Shown: positions 9,814 through 18,863, counted from the stretch's first letter. The stretch: 64,000 nt of DNA from Gloeothece verrucosa PCC 7822 (GCF_000147335.1 NC_014501.1:3222300-3286299), one strand, 5' to 3'. Notes: generated from the sequence alone by a model not told the origin. Numbers and translations are program-made.

Positions 9814-9861
9814 ATCTATTATTAGTGCTAGGAAGCCAATCTTCATCTAAAGCTTGTTCTA
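9814..9861 (-). pseudogene. Truncated fourth DUF29 copy (C-terminal stub)
   Basis: Read leftward, bases 9861-9814 encode EQALDEDWLPSTNNR and a stop, matching the end of copy 2 (EQALDEDWLP). Bases 9828-9861 are almost identical to the copy 2 DNA. Homology stops exactly where the MITE-like element begins (9861), so the rest of this paralog was removed or displaced. Confidence 0.65.
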
Positions 9862-10110
9862 AGTACCTGGACTTTCATTAAAGTTAACGGTTTGTCAAGG
9901 GAATAGGGAACAGGGAACACTTCGGCTCTGCGAGGTGCAAGCTCTCACTATTAAATTGTGCCCTTAGATTAAAATTTTGCGCGTGTTTCCAAAACTGTAA
10001 TTTTTTCTGTAATGCTTTTACAACAGTAGTTTTAAGAACTTTGTGGCGGCTCATAGTAGCTTGGCTACTTTTACGCCAACATAGTGATCTTTATTTATGT
10101 CCAGATACTT
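9861..10110. mobile_element. MITE-like element with 12-bp terminal inverted repeats
   Basis: The ends are AAGTACCTGGAC (9861-9872) and GTCCAGATACTT (10099-10110), which match as inverted repeats at 11 of 12 positions. Both inner flanks also end in AAAG/CTTT about 10 bases further in. The 250-bp interior has no open frame of note and contains a GGGAACAGGGAACA stretch. This is the size and structure of a non-autonomous IS derivative. I see no clear target duplication. Confidence 0.55.
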
Positions 10111-10155
10111 ATATACTTATAGACGATAATTTCATTGACTCAAAAATATCAACAG

Positions 10156-10260
10156 ATGAAAAAATTATTAACTAGCTCTTTGGTGATCGCTACTATGATG
10201 ATGACAAATGCGGCTAATGCTGCGATTCCACTGCTAAACTATAAATGCGCTGGAAGATAA
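10156..10260 (+). pseudogene. Exported protein, N-terminal fragment cut by IS630
   Basis: 34 codons starting at ATG 10156: a classical signal peptide, MKKLLTSSLVIATMMM, followed by TNAANAA and a short mature stub before a TAA created at the IS630 border. Reading on from the TA target across the far side of the IS would also meet a stop (TAG), so the original gene may already have been damaged. Identity unknown. Confidence 0.4.
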
Positions 10261-10330
10261 GCTGCTACGCAGCTTAGTAGCATATAATAGAGGTAGTCAG
10301 ATAATAACGATAGCCAATGGAGAGCCGTAA

Positions 10331-10780
10331 GTGCCAGTGAAAAAATTTTTATCTTTTGAACAAAAAGAGCAGCTACAAAAAACTTTACGAGAAAGTCAAT
10401 GTTATCATGTGAGAGAACGAGTGTTGATCATATTATTAATGAATGACGGTAAGACTTATCAAGAAATTAGTGAATTTTTAGGACTAGCTTATCGAACAGT
10501 AGCTTACTGGGCTGTGCATGGCGATCCCGATAATCTAGAAAGTTTTATTGATAAAAGAAATCAAGGAAATTTAAAAAAAGTTACCGATAAATATATTAAT
10601 TTGCTTTTAGAAGTGATTGAAAAAAGTCCTGGAGAATTCGGCTATGAATTTGGTCGCTGGACAGCAGCAAGATTAGCTAATTATTTAGAAATAGAAACGG
10701 GAATTTCGTTAAGCGGCTCACAAGTAAGGCGGATATTAGAAAAAAAAAATACGTTTACCTTTGGGCTAAATATAGCTTAG
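10331..10780 (+). CDS. IS630 transposase, N-terminal frame (OrfA)
   Basis: 149 aa from a GTG start. It holds the helix-turn-helix part of an IS630 transposase (MNDGKTYQEISEFLGLAYRTVAYW) and a second HTH-like segment (SLSGSQVRRILEKK). The frame runs through ten consecutive A residues at 10740-10749; a -1 slip there gives KKYVYLWAKYSLEDKQ and leads straight into the catalytic frame. The short tail NTFTFGLNIA is what is read without the slip. Confidence 0.8.
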   Translation: MPVKKFLSFEQKEQLQKTLRESQCYHVRERVLIILLMNDGKTYQEISEFLGLAYRTVAYWAVHGDPDNLESFIDKRNQGNLKKVTDKYINLLLEVIEKSPGEFGYEFGRWTAARLANYLEIETGISLSGSQVRRILEKKNTFTFGLNIA

Positions 10781-11442
10781 AAGATAAACAAAATCCTCTT
10801 CTAAGAGAAGCGTTTAAAAAAAAATTGGACGAATATATAGAAATAGCTCAAACAAATCCTAACTGTTGCCAAGTATGGTTTTGGGATGAAGCCGGATTTA
10901 GTTTACGAGTTATACGAAGGAAACAATGGTCTAAAAAAGGAACAAGAAAAAAAGTCACAGGGCACAGAAGAAGAGGTAGAGTAAATGTAATGGGAGGATT
11001 ACGCTATACCGACAAAAAAAGATTAGTTTATTTTATTGAGAGAGGAAATGCTATTAGCTTTTATGAACAACTAGCGGCTTTAAATAATTTTATTTTAAAT
11101 GAATGGATTGAACAAGGAAATCAAGGTTTAAACTTTAATCAACTAGGTCCAAAAATTATTATTGTTCTTGATAATGCTTCTTTTCATAAAAAAAAAGAAA
11201 TTTTAAAGAGAATAAAAATTGAAATGCCCAATATAACCTTAGAGTTTTTGCCTCCTTATAGTCCAGATTATAATTTAATTGAATTAGTGTGGCATTCGAC
11301 TAAGGAATATATTGCTAATAAATTATTTGAGTCGGTTGAACAATTAAAACTTTTATTAGATCAATTATTAAATCAAGGAGAACTTATTATTAAATGGAGA
11401 CGCAAGATTAAAAATAAAGGAAATTCTGTTTATGCAGTTTAG
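10744..11442 (+). CDS. IS630 transposase, catalytic frame (OrfB, reached by -1 shift)
   Basis: Contains the DDE domain: VWFWDEAGFSLR (first Asp), IIVLDNASFHKK (second Asp) and PPYSPDYNLIELVWHSTK (Glu). The start given is the slip site; the first in-frame initiation codon usable without a shift is near 10825. All catalytic residues are present, so the element could be active if the A10 slippery run gives a fused product by ribosomal or transcriptional slippage. Confidence 0.8.
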   Translation, partial: KKYVYLWAKYSLEDKQNPLLREAFKKKLDEYIEIAQTNPNCCQVWFWDEAGFSLRVIRRKQWSKKGTRKKVTGHRRRGRVNVMGGLRYTDKKRLVYFIERGNAISFYEQLAALNNFILNEWIEQGNQGLNFNQLGPKIIIVLDNASFHKKKEILKRIKIEMPNITLEFLPPYSPDYNLIELVWHSTKEYIANKLFESVEQLKLLLDQLLNQGELIIKWRRKIKNKGNSVYAV

Positions 11443-11475
11443 CTGCGTAGCAGCTTAGTCGTGCCGAGGGTTGCA

Positions 11476-12159
11476 TTAACTACTGCTGCTAGATTTGGGC
11501 AGCTTGGGAATTAGCCAGGACAAAAATTGATCCTGTGACCGCGTTTGCACCAAAAACTTACCCGGACCGGTCAGATCTATCACAAAGCCTTCGCCACTGA
11601 ACATAAAGGTCTTCATACCCCCAATGGAGCGAGTCTTAAAGGGCATCGATTCGCTCAGGGCTACCAGATGCCCAGTATCCACCGTGTAGGATTCACCCCT
11701 GTCGAGGGTGATCTCATGAATTGCCCCGTAGGAAGATACCACTATCTGCCCCTGTCCCTCGGCTCGCAGCATAAACAGTCCTCCCCCGGTACCAAAGAAC
11801 GACTTCGATCCACCCCATTTTGAATCAAGGGCGATGCCCATGTCGGAAGCTACGTAGCAGCCTGACTGTAATAGCATCGGTTCGCTCATGTCCAATACCT
11901 TTAAATCTCCAGGTAGGGAGGGGGCAACCAGCACCTCGCCCCCTTGAGCCGGAGCGGTGAAAACATTTTGGAAAAAGCTCTCGCCACCCAATAGCGATCG
12001 CCGCAGAGATTGCATAAACCCTCCAGTCGTGGTGGTTTCCAGAGTAACTCCGGCAGACATACCCACCATCGAACCGGACTCTACCCGCACCTGTTCGCCC
12101 CCAACGAGGCGCAGTCGCCCAATTGTGTAGGCAGATTGATACATTAACTCGACTTCCAT
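11476..12159 (-). CDS. AIM24 / TIGR00266 family protein
   Basis: 227 aa. Glycine-rich beta-structure typical of the family: EVELMYQSAYTIGRLRL, VESGSMVGMSAGVTLET, LLGGESFFQNVFTA, GDLKVLDM and a later FFGTGGGLFMLRAEGQG. Function is poorly known; homologues include mitochondrial AIM24 and bacterial TIGR00266 proteins. It lies 25 bp after the TAP-type hydrolase on the same strand, so the two are probably co-transcribed. Codon use is more GC-rich than in neighbouring genes. Confidence 0.8.
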   Translation of the reverse strand: MEVELMYQSAYTIGRLRLVGGEQVRVESGSMVGMSAGVTLETTTTGGFMQSLRRSLLGGESFFQNVFTAPAQGGEVLVAPSLPGDLKVLDMSEPMLLQSGCYVASDMGIALDSKWGGSKSFFGTGGGLFMLRAEGQGQIVVSSYGAIHEITLDRGESYTVDTGHLVALSESMPFKTRSIGGMKTFMFSGEGFVIDLTGPGKFLVQTRSQDQFLSWLIPKLPKSSSSS

Positions 12160-12184
12160 AATTGTAGACTCCTATTATCAAATT

Positions 12185-14356
12185 TCAAAGGATCATATCT
12201 GAGAAGAACACGGTTAATTGTCCCGCCGTTGCTAGGAACAGACTATAGACGAGCGCCACCCCCGCCGTAAAGGAGTAATAGAATCGACGAGCTTTACCCC
12301 AGTAAGAATGTTTCCAGGAGAGAACCGCGAAGAGCAGCATTCCGATGGAGACAAGTGCGATCGCAATGGGGAAGAAATAGATCCAAGCATACTGACGATC
12401 GACACCAACGAGAAGTTGAGCGAAGCTATAGCTGCCATACCCGAACGATAGGAGCGTTGCGCCCACTTCATACACCTGCACCCCTAGCCAAGCCACACTG
12501 AAAACCGCCAATAAAATCCCCAACACTGGGGCCCAACGTGCGCCGGACTTGATTTCAAGAGAGGATTTTCTCGAGCCGCTCAAAGTAGTCGCAAGCGTCA
12601 TCACCAGCCAGACAAAAGGAAATAGGATCAGCAGTCCCAGCAGAACCAGTCGCCGAAAAATCGTCTGCCAGCTTAGATCGAATAGAGATTTGCCCAACCA
12701 ACGGGTTCCGGGTGCTATCAGCGTGTTTTTCTCGGTAATAAACTTCACCGTTTGCTCATTGGTGCAGGAGGTATTCGGAGTTTGTTGAGGATTAGCCAAA
12801 AACTGGGCCATGATGCTAGTCGCGCAGAGAGTACCGATCGCCCCGTGTCCATTAGCGGGAAACTCGACAAAGAAATGGTGACGTAAGCCTTTAGCTACCG
12901 TCCGGCCAAAGATCGGCGGGGTAATGGGGTCAAAGTGACCGTTGAGCAGCAACGCCGGAATGTCGTTGACGACGGGTTTGTGTGCGGACTGAGCAATGGC
13001 GGGCACGTTCCAGACCTTACATTTTGCCACCATTTCCTCATAGATTTTGCCTCCCCACTGCTTGGCGTAAGGGGCAACTCCGTTCACCTCCAAGCCCTTT
13101 GCAAAAGGAACATCTTCGGAGCATTTTACGGAAAAGTAAGTGCCTTGGGTGATGCTATCGCCGGAGAGCATCGCTAAGTAAACATACGGAGCCATCAACG
13201 TAAAGTTCCCCTCACTTGCCTGATAAATCAGAGCCGGGAGGACAAAGGGCGCACCACTATCGTAGGCCATCAAAAAAATGGTTGAGGCGAGGTCATCGGC
13301 AGTGACCTTCTGAGTCTCTATTTGTTTCTTTGAATTCAGTAATTTGACCGACCCCGGTGTCTGATTCAAGCGATCATAGGTGGCAGCAAAAGTGCCCTTA
13401 ACATCAGGGTAAAGGGCTTTGCAGTCGGAGTCGGCGGCACAGGCAACATCGACTTGGGTAATCAGCCGATCCAAAATGACCGCCGTTTGCGATTCGATAG
13501 CCGGCTCGGCAGGCACAATTCCATCTAGAATCACGCTGCGGATGATTTCGGGATGTTGCCGCATAACGTGCTGTACTAACTCGGTTCCGTAGGACACGCC
13601 ATAGAGGTTGATCTGTTTGTACCCTAATGCTTTTGCTAAAGCGGCTACATCATGGGCACTTTCGACACTGTTAAAAGCGGCAACATTGACTCCTTGACGG
13701 GTCAGACGATCCCGACAGGCTTGTAGACCGGCCCGTTCCTTGGCTTGTTCCTCTGGTGTCCCTGCGGTCTGGGATTCCTTGTATTCTGGACAGTTTAATC
13801 TCGGTTTAGAATAGTGATTCCCCCGCTTTTCAAAGGCGATCAAGTCCCTCTGTGCCCGGAGCTTTTGCACCGATTCATCGCCCTTTAAGGTAAACAGACG
13901 GGGAAACAAATCCAGACTCGACCCACCCGGTCCGCCCTGAAACAGAATCAACGGCTCACCGGGCTTTGGGTTGGTACTTTTGATGATTGCGATAGCCACT
14001 TGGAGGGTTTTGCCCCCAGGCTGGCTGTGGACTTCCGGTACGGTCAGATAGCCACATTCATAGTCCTTGCCTTCTTGATTCCCTGAAGCAAAGAGATTGT
14101 CACCTAGGATCTGAGTCAGTAGGTCGTCTTTTTTGTCCTCACCGGGAATTTTGCTCAACTGGTCGCAGGGCACAACTTTGTAGGTACTACCATCCGCCAC
14201 GACCGAGGGGTTCGCCGGATTAGGAGTAAGTTTCTCAGATTGACTCCGGAGGGGAAAAGCTGGCAGAACCACGAGGACAATGGCCAGCAAAAAAGCTAGA
14301 AGCGGTCGGTACTTATGTTTTATTACCTTGCTTAATGAACTAATCAATGGCAGCAT
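12185..14356 (-). CDS. TAP-type alpha/beta hydrolase with C-terminal membrane segments
   Basis: 723 aa. An N-terminal hydrophobic segment (about 18-36) acts as signal or anchor. The hydrolase core has the oxyanion loop GGPGGSS (141-147), nucleophile elbow GVSYGT (Ser256), LLLNGHFDPITPP (acid residue) and PANGHGAIG (histidine). This arrangement is typical of secreted tripeptidyl-aminopeptidase/proline-iminopeptidase-like enzymes. Unusually, about four hydrophobic segments follow after residue ~560 (RRLVLLGLLILFPFVWLV and others), tethering the enzyme to a membrane. Substrate unknown. GC-rich codon use suggests transfer together with the downstream AIM24-like gene. Confidence 0.75.
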   Translation of the reverse strand: MLPLISSLSKVIKHKYRPLLAFLLAIVLVVLPAFPLRSQSEKLTPNPANPSVVADGSTYKVVPCDQLSKIPGEDKKDDLLTQILGDNLFASGNQEGKDYECGYLTVPEVHSQPGGKTLQVAIAIIKSTNPKPGEPLILFQGGPGGSSLDLFPRLFTLKGDESVQKLRAQRDLIAFEKRGNHYSKPRLNCPEYKESQTAGTPEEQAKERAGLQACRDRLTRQGVNVAAFNSVESAHDVAALAKALGYKQINLYGVSYGTELVQHVMRQHPEIIRSVILDGIVPAEPAIESQTAVILDRLITQVDVACAADSDCKALYPDVKGTFAATYDRLNQTPGSVKLLNSKKQIETQKVTADDLASTIFLMAYDSGAPFVLPALIYQASEGNFTLMAPYVYLAMLSGDSITQGTYFSVKCSEDVPFAKGLEVNGVAPYAKQWGGKIYEEMVAKCKVWNVPAIAQSAHKPVVNDIPALLLNGHFDPITPPIFGRTVAKGLRHHFFVEFPANGHGAIGTLCATSIMAQFLANPQQTPNTSCTNEQTVKFITEKNTLIAPGTRWLGKSLFDLSWQTIFRRLVLLGLLILFPFVWLVMTLATTLSGSRKSSLEIKSGARWAPVLGILLAVFSVAWLGVQVYEVGATLLSFGYGSYSFAQLLVGVDRQYAWIYFFPIAIALVSIGMLLFAVLSWKHSYWGKARRFYYSFTAGVALVYSLFLATAGQLTVFFSDMIL

Positions 14357-14650
14357 AGGAACTATGCAATGTCCTTCTTGTTATTCTAGGGAATAAAAAA
14401 ACGGTCGTTTCTTTACATTTATAGAGGTTTTCCGCAATAATAAAAGAAGAATGAGCCAAATTTTTACAAAAATTAATTTTTATATCTGTTAAGCTGGAAT
14501 ATACAATTTGAGGTTCCCAAGCATTGTCATAAATTAAATCGCTATAATCAAATCTAACAATTGGTGCTGTTGTATGTTGTTTCAAATCTCCTCGAATAAC
14601 ATTAATCCAGTCCTCTACGTTTGTAATAGGAAACCAACTAGGGTACTATG
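14340..14650 (-). pseudogene. Remnant of an unidentified gene
   Basis: A leftward frame, open from a stop near 14655 to 14340, reads SWFPITNVEDWINVIRGDLK, VRFDYSDLIYDNAWEPQIVY and LAHSSFIIAENLYKCKETTV. It has no convincing start codon and overlaps the start of the hydrolase gene. It looks like an internal piece of a real protein, but I do not recognise the family. Confidence 0.3.
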
Positions 14651-14787
14651 AAAGGACACTTTTGTAAATCGTTAAATATTTGATAAATCCGGTTGATAAC
14701 TTTTGCTTCTAGCCATCGGGACTTAGCCACAACTATATTGCTAAAACTCATCTAATAAAAGCGTAAAAAAACAAGAAGCTCGAGGTT

Positions 14788-15948
14788 TTAATTCTTCAAC
14801 AACAAATAATACAACTCCCCTGTATTACTAATTAAACCTGCTCTATCTCCGGCTTGTTTTCCAGTACCCATAAAAATATCAACTCTTCCGGCTCCTTTTA
14901 TCGCGCCTCCGGTATCCTGATCCAATACATAACGACTGACTTGGCGAGTCTCCATTACCCCATTATTTAAATAAGGAATACGAGTATTTATTAAAGCTAA
15001 TGCTCCAGGCGGCATGATAGATTTATCAGTAGCAATTGATCGCTCTGCTGTTACTGGAACTCCGATACTCCCTTGTGCGGGTGCGCCATTTGTTTCCCTA
15101 AAAAAGATATAACGGTTATTACGCGGTATATAAACATTCAGTTTCTCAGGATTTTTTTGTAAGTAATCAATTAATACCGGTAAACTCAACTCATCAGGCT
15201 GAAAAATCCCATCATTAATTAACTCTTTTCCCAGACTCACATAAGGATAATCAGTAATCCCATCATATCCCACTGTCATCATTTTTCCATCAGGAAGAAT
15301 TAACTTAGCTGAACCCTGAACCTGTACTAAATAGGCTTCTAAACGATCTTTTAACCAAACTAATTCATACCCAGACAGAGGACTTTTTTTACCTAATAAT
15401 CCGTCTTCTCCTTCTAACTCTAAACGAGTAGGATGGGGCTTCTTCCAACTATTAAAATTAGAGGGTTTACGATAAAGCGGATAGCGATATTCAGCAGTCG
15501 GGACACGACTGGCTCGATAAATGGGTTCAAAATACCCTGTAAAATGTACCGTTCCTTGGCTATTATTGCCCACTGATTGATATAATATAAACTCCCGTTG
15601 TACGGCGGCTTGTAGCTCTTGAGGAGTTCTAGAATTCACTAATAAGGTGCGAAAACGAATCAAAGAACGACGGACGCGATCGCGGGTAATTCCAGGGACG
15701 GGATAATTAGCATAAGCTTTCTCTGCACTAGGGGTATTGAGATATCTTAAACTATGATCGACTGCCGCTAATAGTGCCTGTTTATCTCCAGGTTTACCGA
15801 TATTGTTCCACAGTTGCTCATCGAGTCCTAATGTCATATCTGTCACCTGTTCCACTGGGAACAAGCTGATATTTTGAGCCATCATTAGACTAGCCGGTAA
15901 ACCAAGGATTCCTAAGCAAAAAAGAGAAGCAATTATTTTATTTTTCAT
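14788..15948 (-). CDS. mltA: Membrane-bound lytic murein transglycosylase A
   Basis: 386 aa from the ATG at 15948 (a TTG at 15963 is also in frame). Signal peptide KIIASLFCLGILGLPASLMMA. MltA domain: VHFTGYFEPIYRASR, GYELVWLKDRLEAYLVQVQGSA, VGYDGITDYPYVSLGKEL. The C-terminal 3D domain, DTGGAIKGAGRVDIFMGTG, includes the catalytic Asp of the DTGGAI motif. It cleaves peptidoglycan glycan strands to 1,6-anhydro ends. No lipobox Cys is seen, so it may be a soluble periplasmic enzyme rather than a lipoprotein. Monocistronic. Confidence 0.92.
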   Translation of the reverse strand: MKNKIIASLFCLGILGLPASLMMAQNISLFPVEQVTDMTLGLDEQLWNNIGKPGDKQALLAAVDHSLRYLNTPSAEKAYANYPVPGITRDRVRRSLIRFRTLLVNSRTPQELQAAVQREFILYQSVGNNSQGTVHFTGYFEPIYRASRVPTAEYRYPLYRKPSNFNSWKKPHPTRLELEGEDGLLGKKSPLSGYELVWLKDRLEAYLVQVQGSAKLILPDGKMMTVGYDGITDYPYVSLGKELINDGIFQPDELSLPVLIDYLQKNPEKLNVYIPRNNRYIFFRETNGAPAQGSIGVPVTAERSIATDKSIMPPGALALINTRIPYLNNGVMETRQVSRYVLDQDTGGAIKGAGRVDIFMGTGKQAGDRAGLISNTGELYYLLLKN

Positions 15949-15963
15949 CCGTCCTAATCTCAA

Positions 15964-16413
15964 TTAAAAGATTAACTGAAAACTCACATCATTATAAGCT
16001 ATGATTAACTTTTATCATTAATTGTTCCTCAAATATTTTTAATGAATTAAAAATAGATTTTTTTTGAGTCAATAATTTAAGATTTATTTAAAACAATATT
16101 ACTATCAATACCTGACTCTTGCGACTTTTATTCAAGAGAGTAAATACGGATCACGATTCATGAAAATGCGGACCATACCACATCCCTGTAAAGGCTTTGA
16201 CTGCCATGTCTCTACTCGTCAGGCAATGTCAAACTCGGTTTGCTATAAAATCCGCTATATAGAGTTCAAATTTAAATAGGTTTTTTCTCAAAAAAATACA
16301 AAAACAATAATTTTTTTTAATAAATTTAGTAGGTTTACTGCTGTGAATTTTGATTTTTTATCGAGTAAAATTTTATCATATAATCCAGATAGAATTACAA
16401 CTATTCTTGAGTC
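15964..16413. other. AT-rich intergenic region between mltA and the RTX gene
   Basis: 450 bp between divergent genes, so it should hold both promoters. It is strongly AT-rich apart from a more balanced patch at 16150-16250. In that patch a 39-codon frame (ATG 16159) with two Cys can be read, but I see no family match and do not call it a gene. Confidence 0.4.
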
Positions 16414-18456
16414 ATGTCAATCATTACAGTAACCAATAATGCAGATAGTGGAGTCGGTTCATTAAGGCAAGCTATAGCAGATGCTAAAGCCGGAGATACC
16501 ATTGCATTCTCCTCGACTTTAGCTAATAAAACTATCAGCCTAACGAGTGGACAATTAAACATTAATAAAAATATAATCATTGACGGAACACAAGCTGCCA
16601 ATTTAATTATCAGTGGCAATAATACTAGCCGCGTTTTTGAGGTATTCAACGACGCGAACTATCAAGCAACAAATGTAAAATTTAAGAACTTAACCATTGC
16701 TAACGGCAAACTGAACGGAACAGACCCCAACAACGAGTCTAGCGCAGGAGCAGGCATTAAAACAGCAACCTACACCACTTTAACGGTAGAGAATTGCAAA
16801 ATTAATAACAATGTTGCCGCCTTTGGTGGGGGCATTTTTACGGGATGGCGCAGCAATACCACAGTCATTAATAGTACATTTAATGCCAATGACGGCACAT
16901 CGGCTGGTAGCGAACGAGGCGGCGGCGCGATAGCCACTAAAAGTGAAGGCAGTTTGACGGTTACAAGTTCCCAATTTATTAATAATAAAGGAATTAATGG
17001 AGGAGCAATTAATAGTCTTTTAGGTTCATTAACGGTCACTGATTCTACCTTCACGAATAATGATACAACTGCCGGTGCTTCAGGTAACGGAACTAAGGGT
17101 TATGGTGGGGCTATTTATACTGATGGAGCGAGTGCTTATACTAATGATTCTATCGGCGGCAATATTACTATTACTAACAGCCGCTTTGAAGGGAATAAAG
17201 GCGCAGGACAAGGAGGAGGATTATTTCTCTTTACTTATGCCCCAGATAAGATATTTATTGACCGTTCCCAAATTATTAATAATCAGGTGATTAAGGATGG
17301 TAAAGGAGACGCTTTAGGTGGTGGGTTACGGCTCGGAAATGGTCAATTTACTATTAGCAATACGACATTTGCTAACAATTTAGCCTTGAGTCAAGGGGGG
17401 GGTTTATGGGTTGGAGAAACCTCACCCGGTAGTATTATCAATAGCACTTTTTCTGATAACAAAGCCGATGATGGTTTAGGCGGCGGTTTAGGGGGTGCGG
17501 CTGCCCTGATTAATGGTTCTAATCCCGTTAATATTATTAATAGCACTTTTGCTAATAATCAAGCGGGTTTTCAGGGAGGAGCTTTTTGGGGTGGTGGTGC
17601 TAGTACCAAGCTTACCAATACCATTGTTGCCTATAATACGGCGGCTAATGGCGGTAATAACTGGAATATTAAAAACCATACAGGGGCACAATTTTCTGAT
17701 GGTGGCGGCAATTTTCAATGGCCGCCTAAAAATCCTAATGATCCGAGTGATTTAAATGTTACCAACAGTGTCACTCTCGCTGATCCTCTATTGGGAGCAT
17801 TGCAAGATAATGGCGGCGGCTTTTTAACCCGTGCCTTGCTGACTAACAGTCCAGCGATCAATAATGGGGTAAATACCGGCTTAACGACGGATGGAAGGGG
17901 GGCTTTTCGCGCAGACGGGCGCATAGATAGCGGGGCCTTTGAATTTGGAGCTAGTCTCAATCTTACGGGCGGCACAGGGAATGATACTCTAACTGGTGGT
18001 ACGGGGAATGACACGCTAAGCGGTGGTGCAGGGAATGATATCCTAAACGGCGCTACAGGTAATGACATACTCAAAGGTGATGGGGGGAATGATACTCTTA
18101 GCGGCGACTTGGGTAGTGATACTTTAATTGGCGGTACGGGTAATGATCTTCTCAATTTAGGCAATAGTGATAATGCTTTTGATCTCATTAGCTATAACTC
18201 AGGTGATGGCAGCGATACCGTCAATCAATTTTCCCGCACTGGTGGTGATCAACTGAGTTTTACGAATATTGCTAACATTGATGTTGTTACCTCTGGCACT
18301 AAGACATTATTCCGTGTGGGTGATGGAATTAGCGGCAATACGGGTTTTGGTACAGGCACACTTTTAGTTACTTTAAATTCAACTACTGGATTTAGTGCCG
18401 CTAATATTAGTTCTAACTTAGATGCAGGTAATACAGCCGTTTTTTGGTTTAGTTAA
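16414..18456 (+). CDS. Secreted beta-helix protein with C-terminal RTX calcium-binding repeats
   Basis: 680 aa. Residues ~1-480 are a right-handed parallel beta-helix of the polymorphic-outer-membrane type with repeating GGGI/GGAI and N-STF units (INSTFSDN, INSTFANN, SRFEGNKGAG). An IDSGAFEFG closing motif comes next, then about eight nonapeptide RTX repeats (GGTGNDTLTGGTGNDTLSGG) and a C-terminal domain with GSDTVNQFSRTGGDQLSF. RTX proteins leave by type I secretion without an N-terminal signal, consistent with the lack of one here. Probably a cell-surface or released adhesin-like protein. No ABC exporter is adjacent. Confidence 0.85.
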   Translation: MSIITVTNNADSGVGSLRQAIADAKAGDTIAFSSTLANKTISLTSGQLNINKNIIIDGTQAANLIISGNNTSRVFEVFNDANYQATNVKFKNLTIANGKLNGTDPNNESSAGAGIKTATYTTLTVENCKINNNVAAFGGGIFTGWRSNTTVINSTFNANDGTSAGSERGGGAIATKSEGSLTVTSSQFINNKGINGGAINSLLGSLTVTDSTFTNNDTTAGASGNGTKGYGGAIYTDGASAYTNDSIGGNITITNSRFEGNKGAGQGGGLFLFTYAPDKIFIDRSQIINNQVIKDGKGDALGGGLRLGNGQFTISNTTFANNLALSQGGGLWVGETSPGSIINSTFSDNKADDGLGGGLGGAAALINGSNPVNIINSTFANNQAGFQGGAFWGGGASTKLTNTIVAYNTAANGGNNWNIKNHTGAQFSDGGGNFQWPPKNPNDPSDLNVTNSVTLADPLLGALQDNGGGFLTRALLTNSPAINNGVNTGLTTDGRGAFRADGRIDSGAFEFGASLNLTGGTGNDTLTGGTGNDTLSGGAGNDILNGATGNDILKGDGGNDTLSGDLGSDTLIGGTGNDLLNLGNSDNAFDLISYNSGDGSDTVNQFSRTGGDQLSFTNIANIDVVTSGTKTLFRVGDGISGNTGFGTGTLLVTLNSTTGFSAANISSNLDAGNTAVFWFS

Positions 18457-18602
18457 TTCAACTAAAAATAAGAGACTTATAAAATATTTAAGCTCTTATT
18501 TCCCCCTCACGCCTTCTAAAGCTCAAATTCCTTCCCTGCTTGCCGATCCCAGAGCCGGTGTTCCCTTGTCTCAATAGAGAATTTTTATGCGTGCCAGCTT
18601 AA

Positions 18603-18863
18603 TTACAGATCCGGTTCTCGATCTACACTGCCAAAATAGACAGGTTCTACCCGAATGGCTACAATATTAGCAGGGCGAACAACCATATACTCACCCTGAA
18701 TATTTTTGATGGGAACATTAATAAAATCTTTAGACTCGGCTTTCGGAACTATCTCACTCGTATACCATTTTTGAAAATCTTGAATAGTCGGAAACCGGAC
18801 CTCTTCTCGATGACCACTGGATAAAAATAAATATATTGCGTATTCGTCGGGTTTTCTAGCCAT
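18603..18863 (-). CDS. Conserved cyanobacterial hypothetical protein (86 aa)
   Basis: 86 aa, compact and soluble: YAIYLFLSSGHREEVRFPT, FQKWYTSEIVPK, IQGEYMVVRPANIVAIRVEP. No catalytic motif is visible. It lies 40 bp after the 252-aa gene on the same strand and may be co-transcribed with it. I recognise the style of a conserved cyanobacterial protein but not a function. Confidence 0.65.
   Translation of the reverse strand: MARKPDEYAIYLFLSSGHREEVRFPTIQDFQKWYTSEIVPKAESKDFINVPIKNIQGEYMVVRPANIVAIRVEPVYFGSVDREPDL

Larger units (their letters stand above)
10258..11457. mobile_element. IS630 family insertion sequence, complete
   Basis: The terminal inverted repeats are TAAGCTGCTACGCAGCT (10258-10274) and AGCTGCGTAGCAGCTTA (11441-11457), and each end carries the TA dinucleotide that IS630/Tc1-mariner elements duplicate. 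Inside are two frames encoding one DDE transposase through a -1 shift. At about 1.2 kb it has normal IS630 size. It sits directly after the signal-peptide fragment at 10156. Confidence 0.85.

Noticed and set aside
14340-14650. Complete small gene
   Set aside because: No convincing start, overlaps the hydrolase start and looks like an internal protein fragment; listed only as a remnant.
16159-16278. 39-codon frame upstream of the RTX gene
   Set aside because: Short, no ribosome binding site, no family resemblance.
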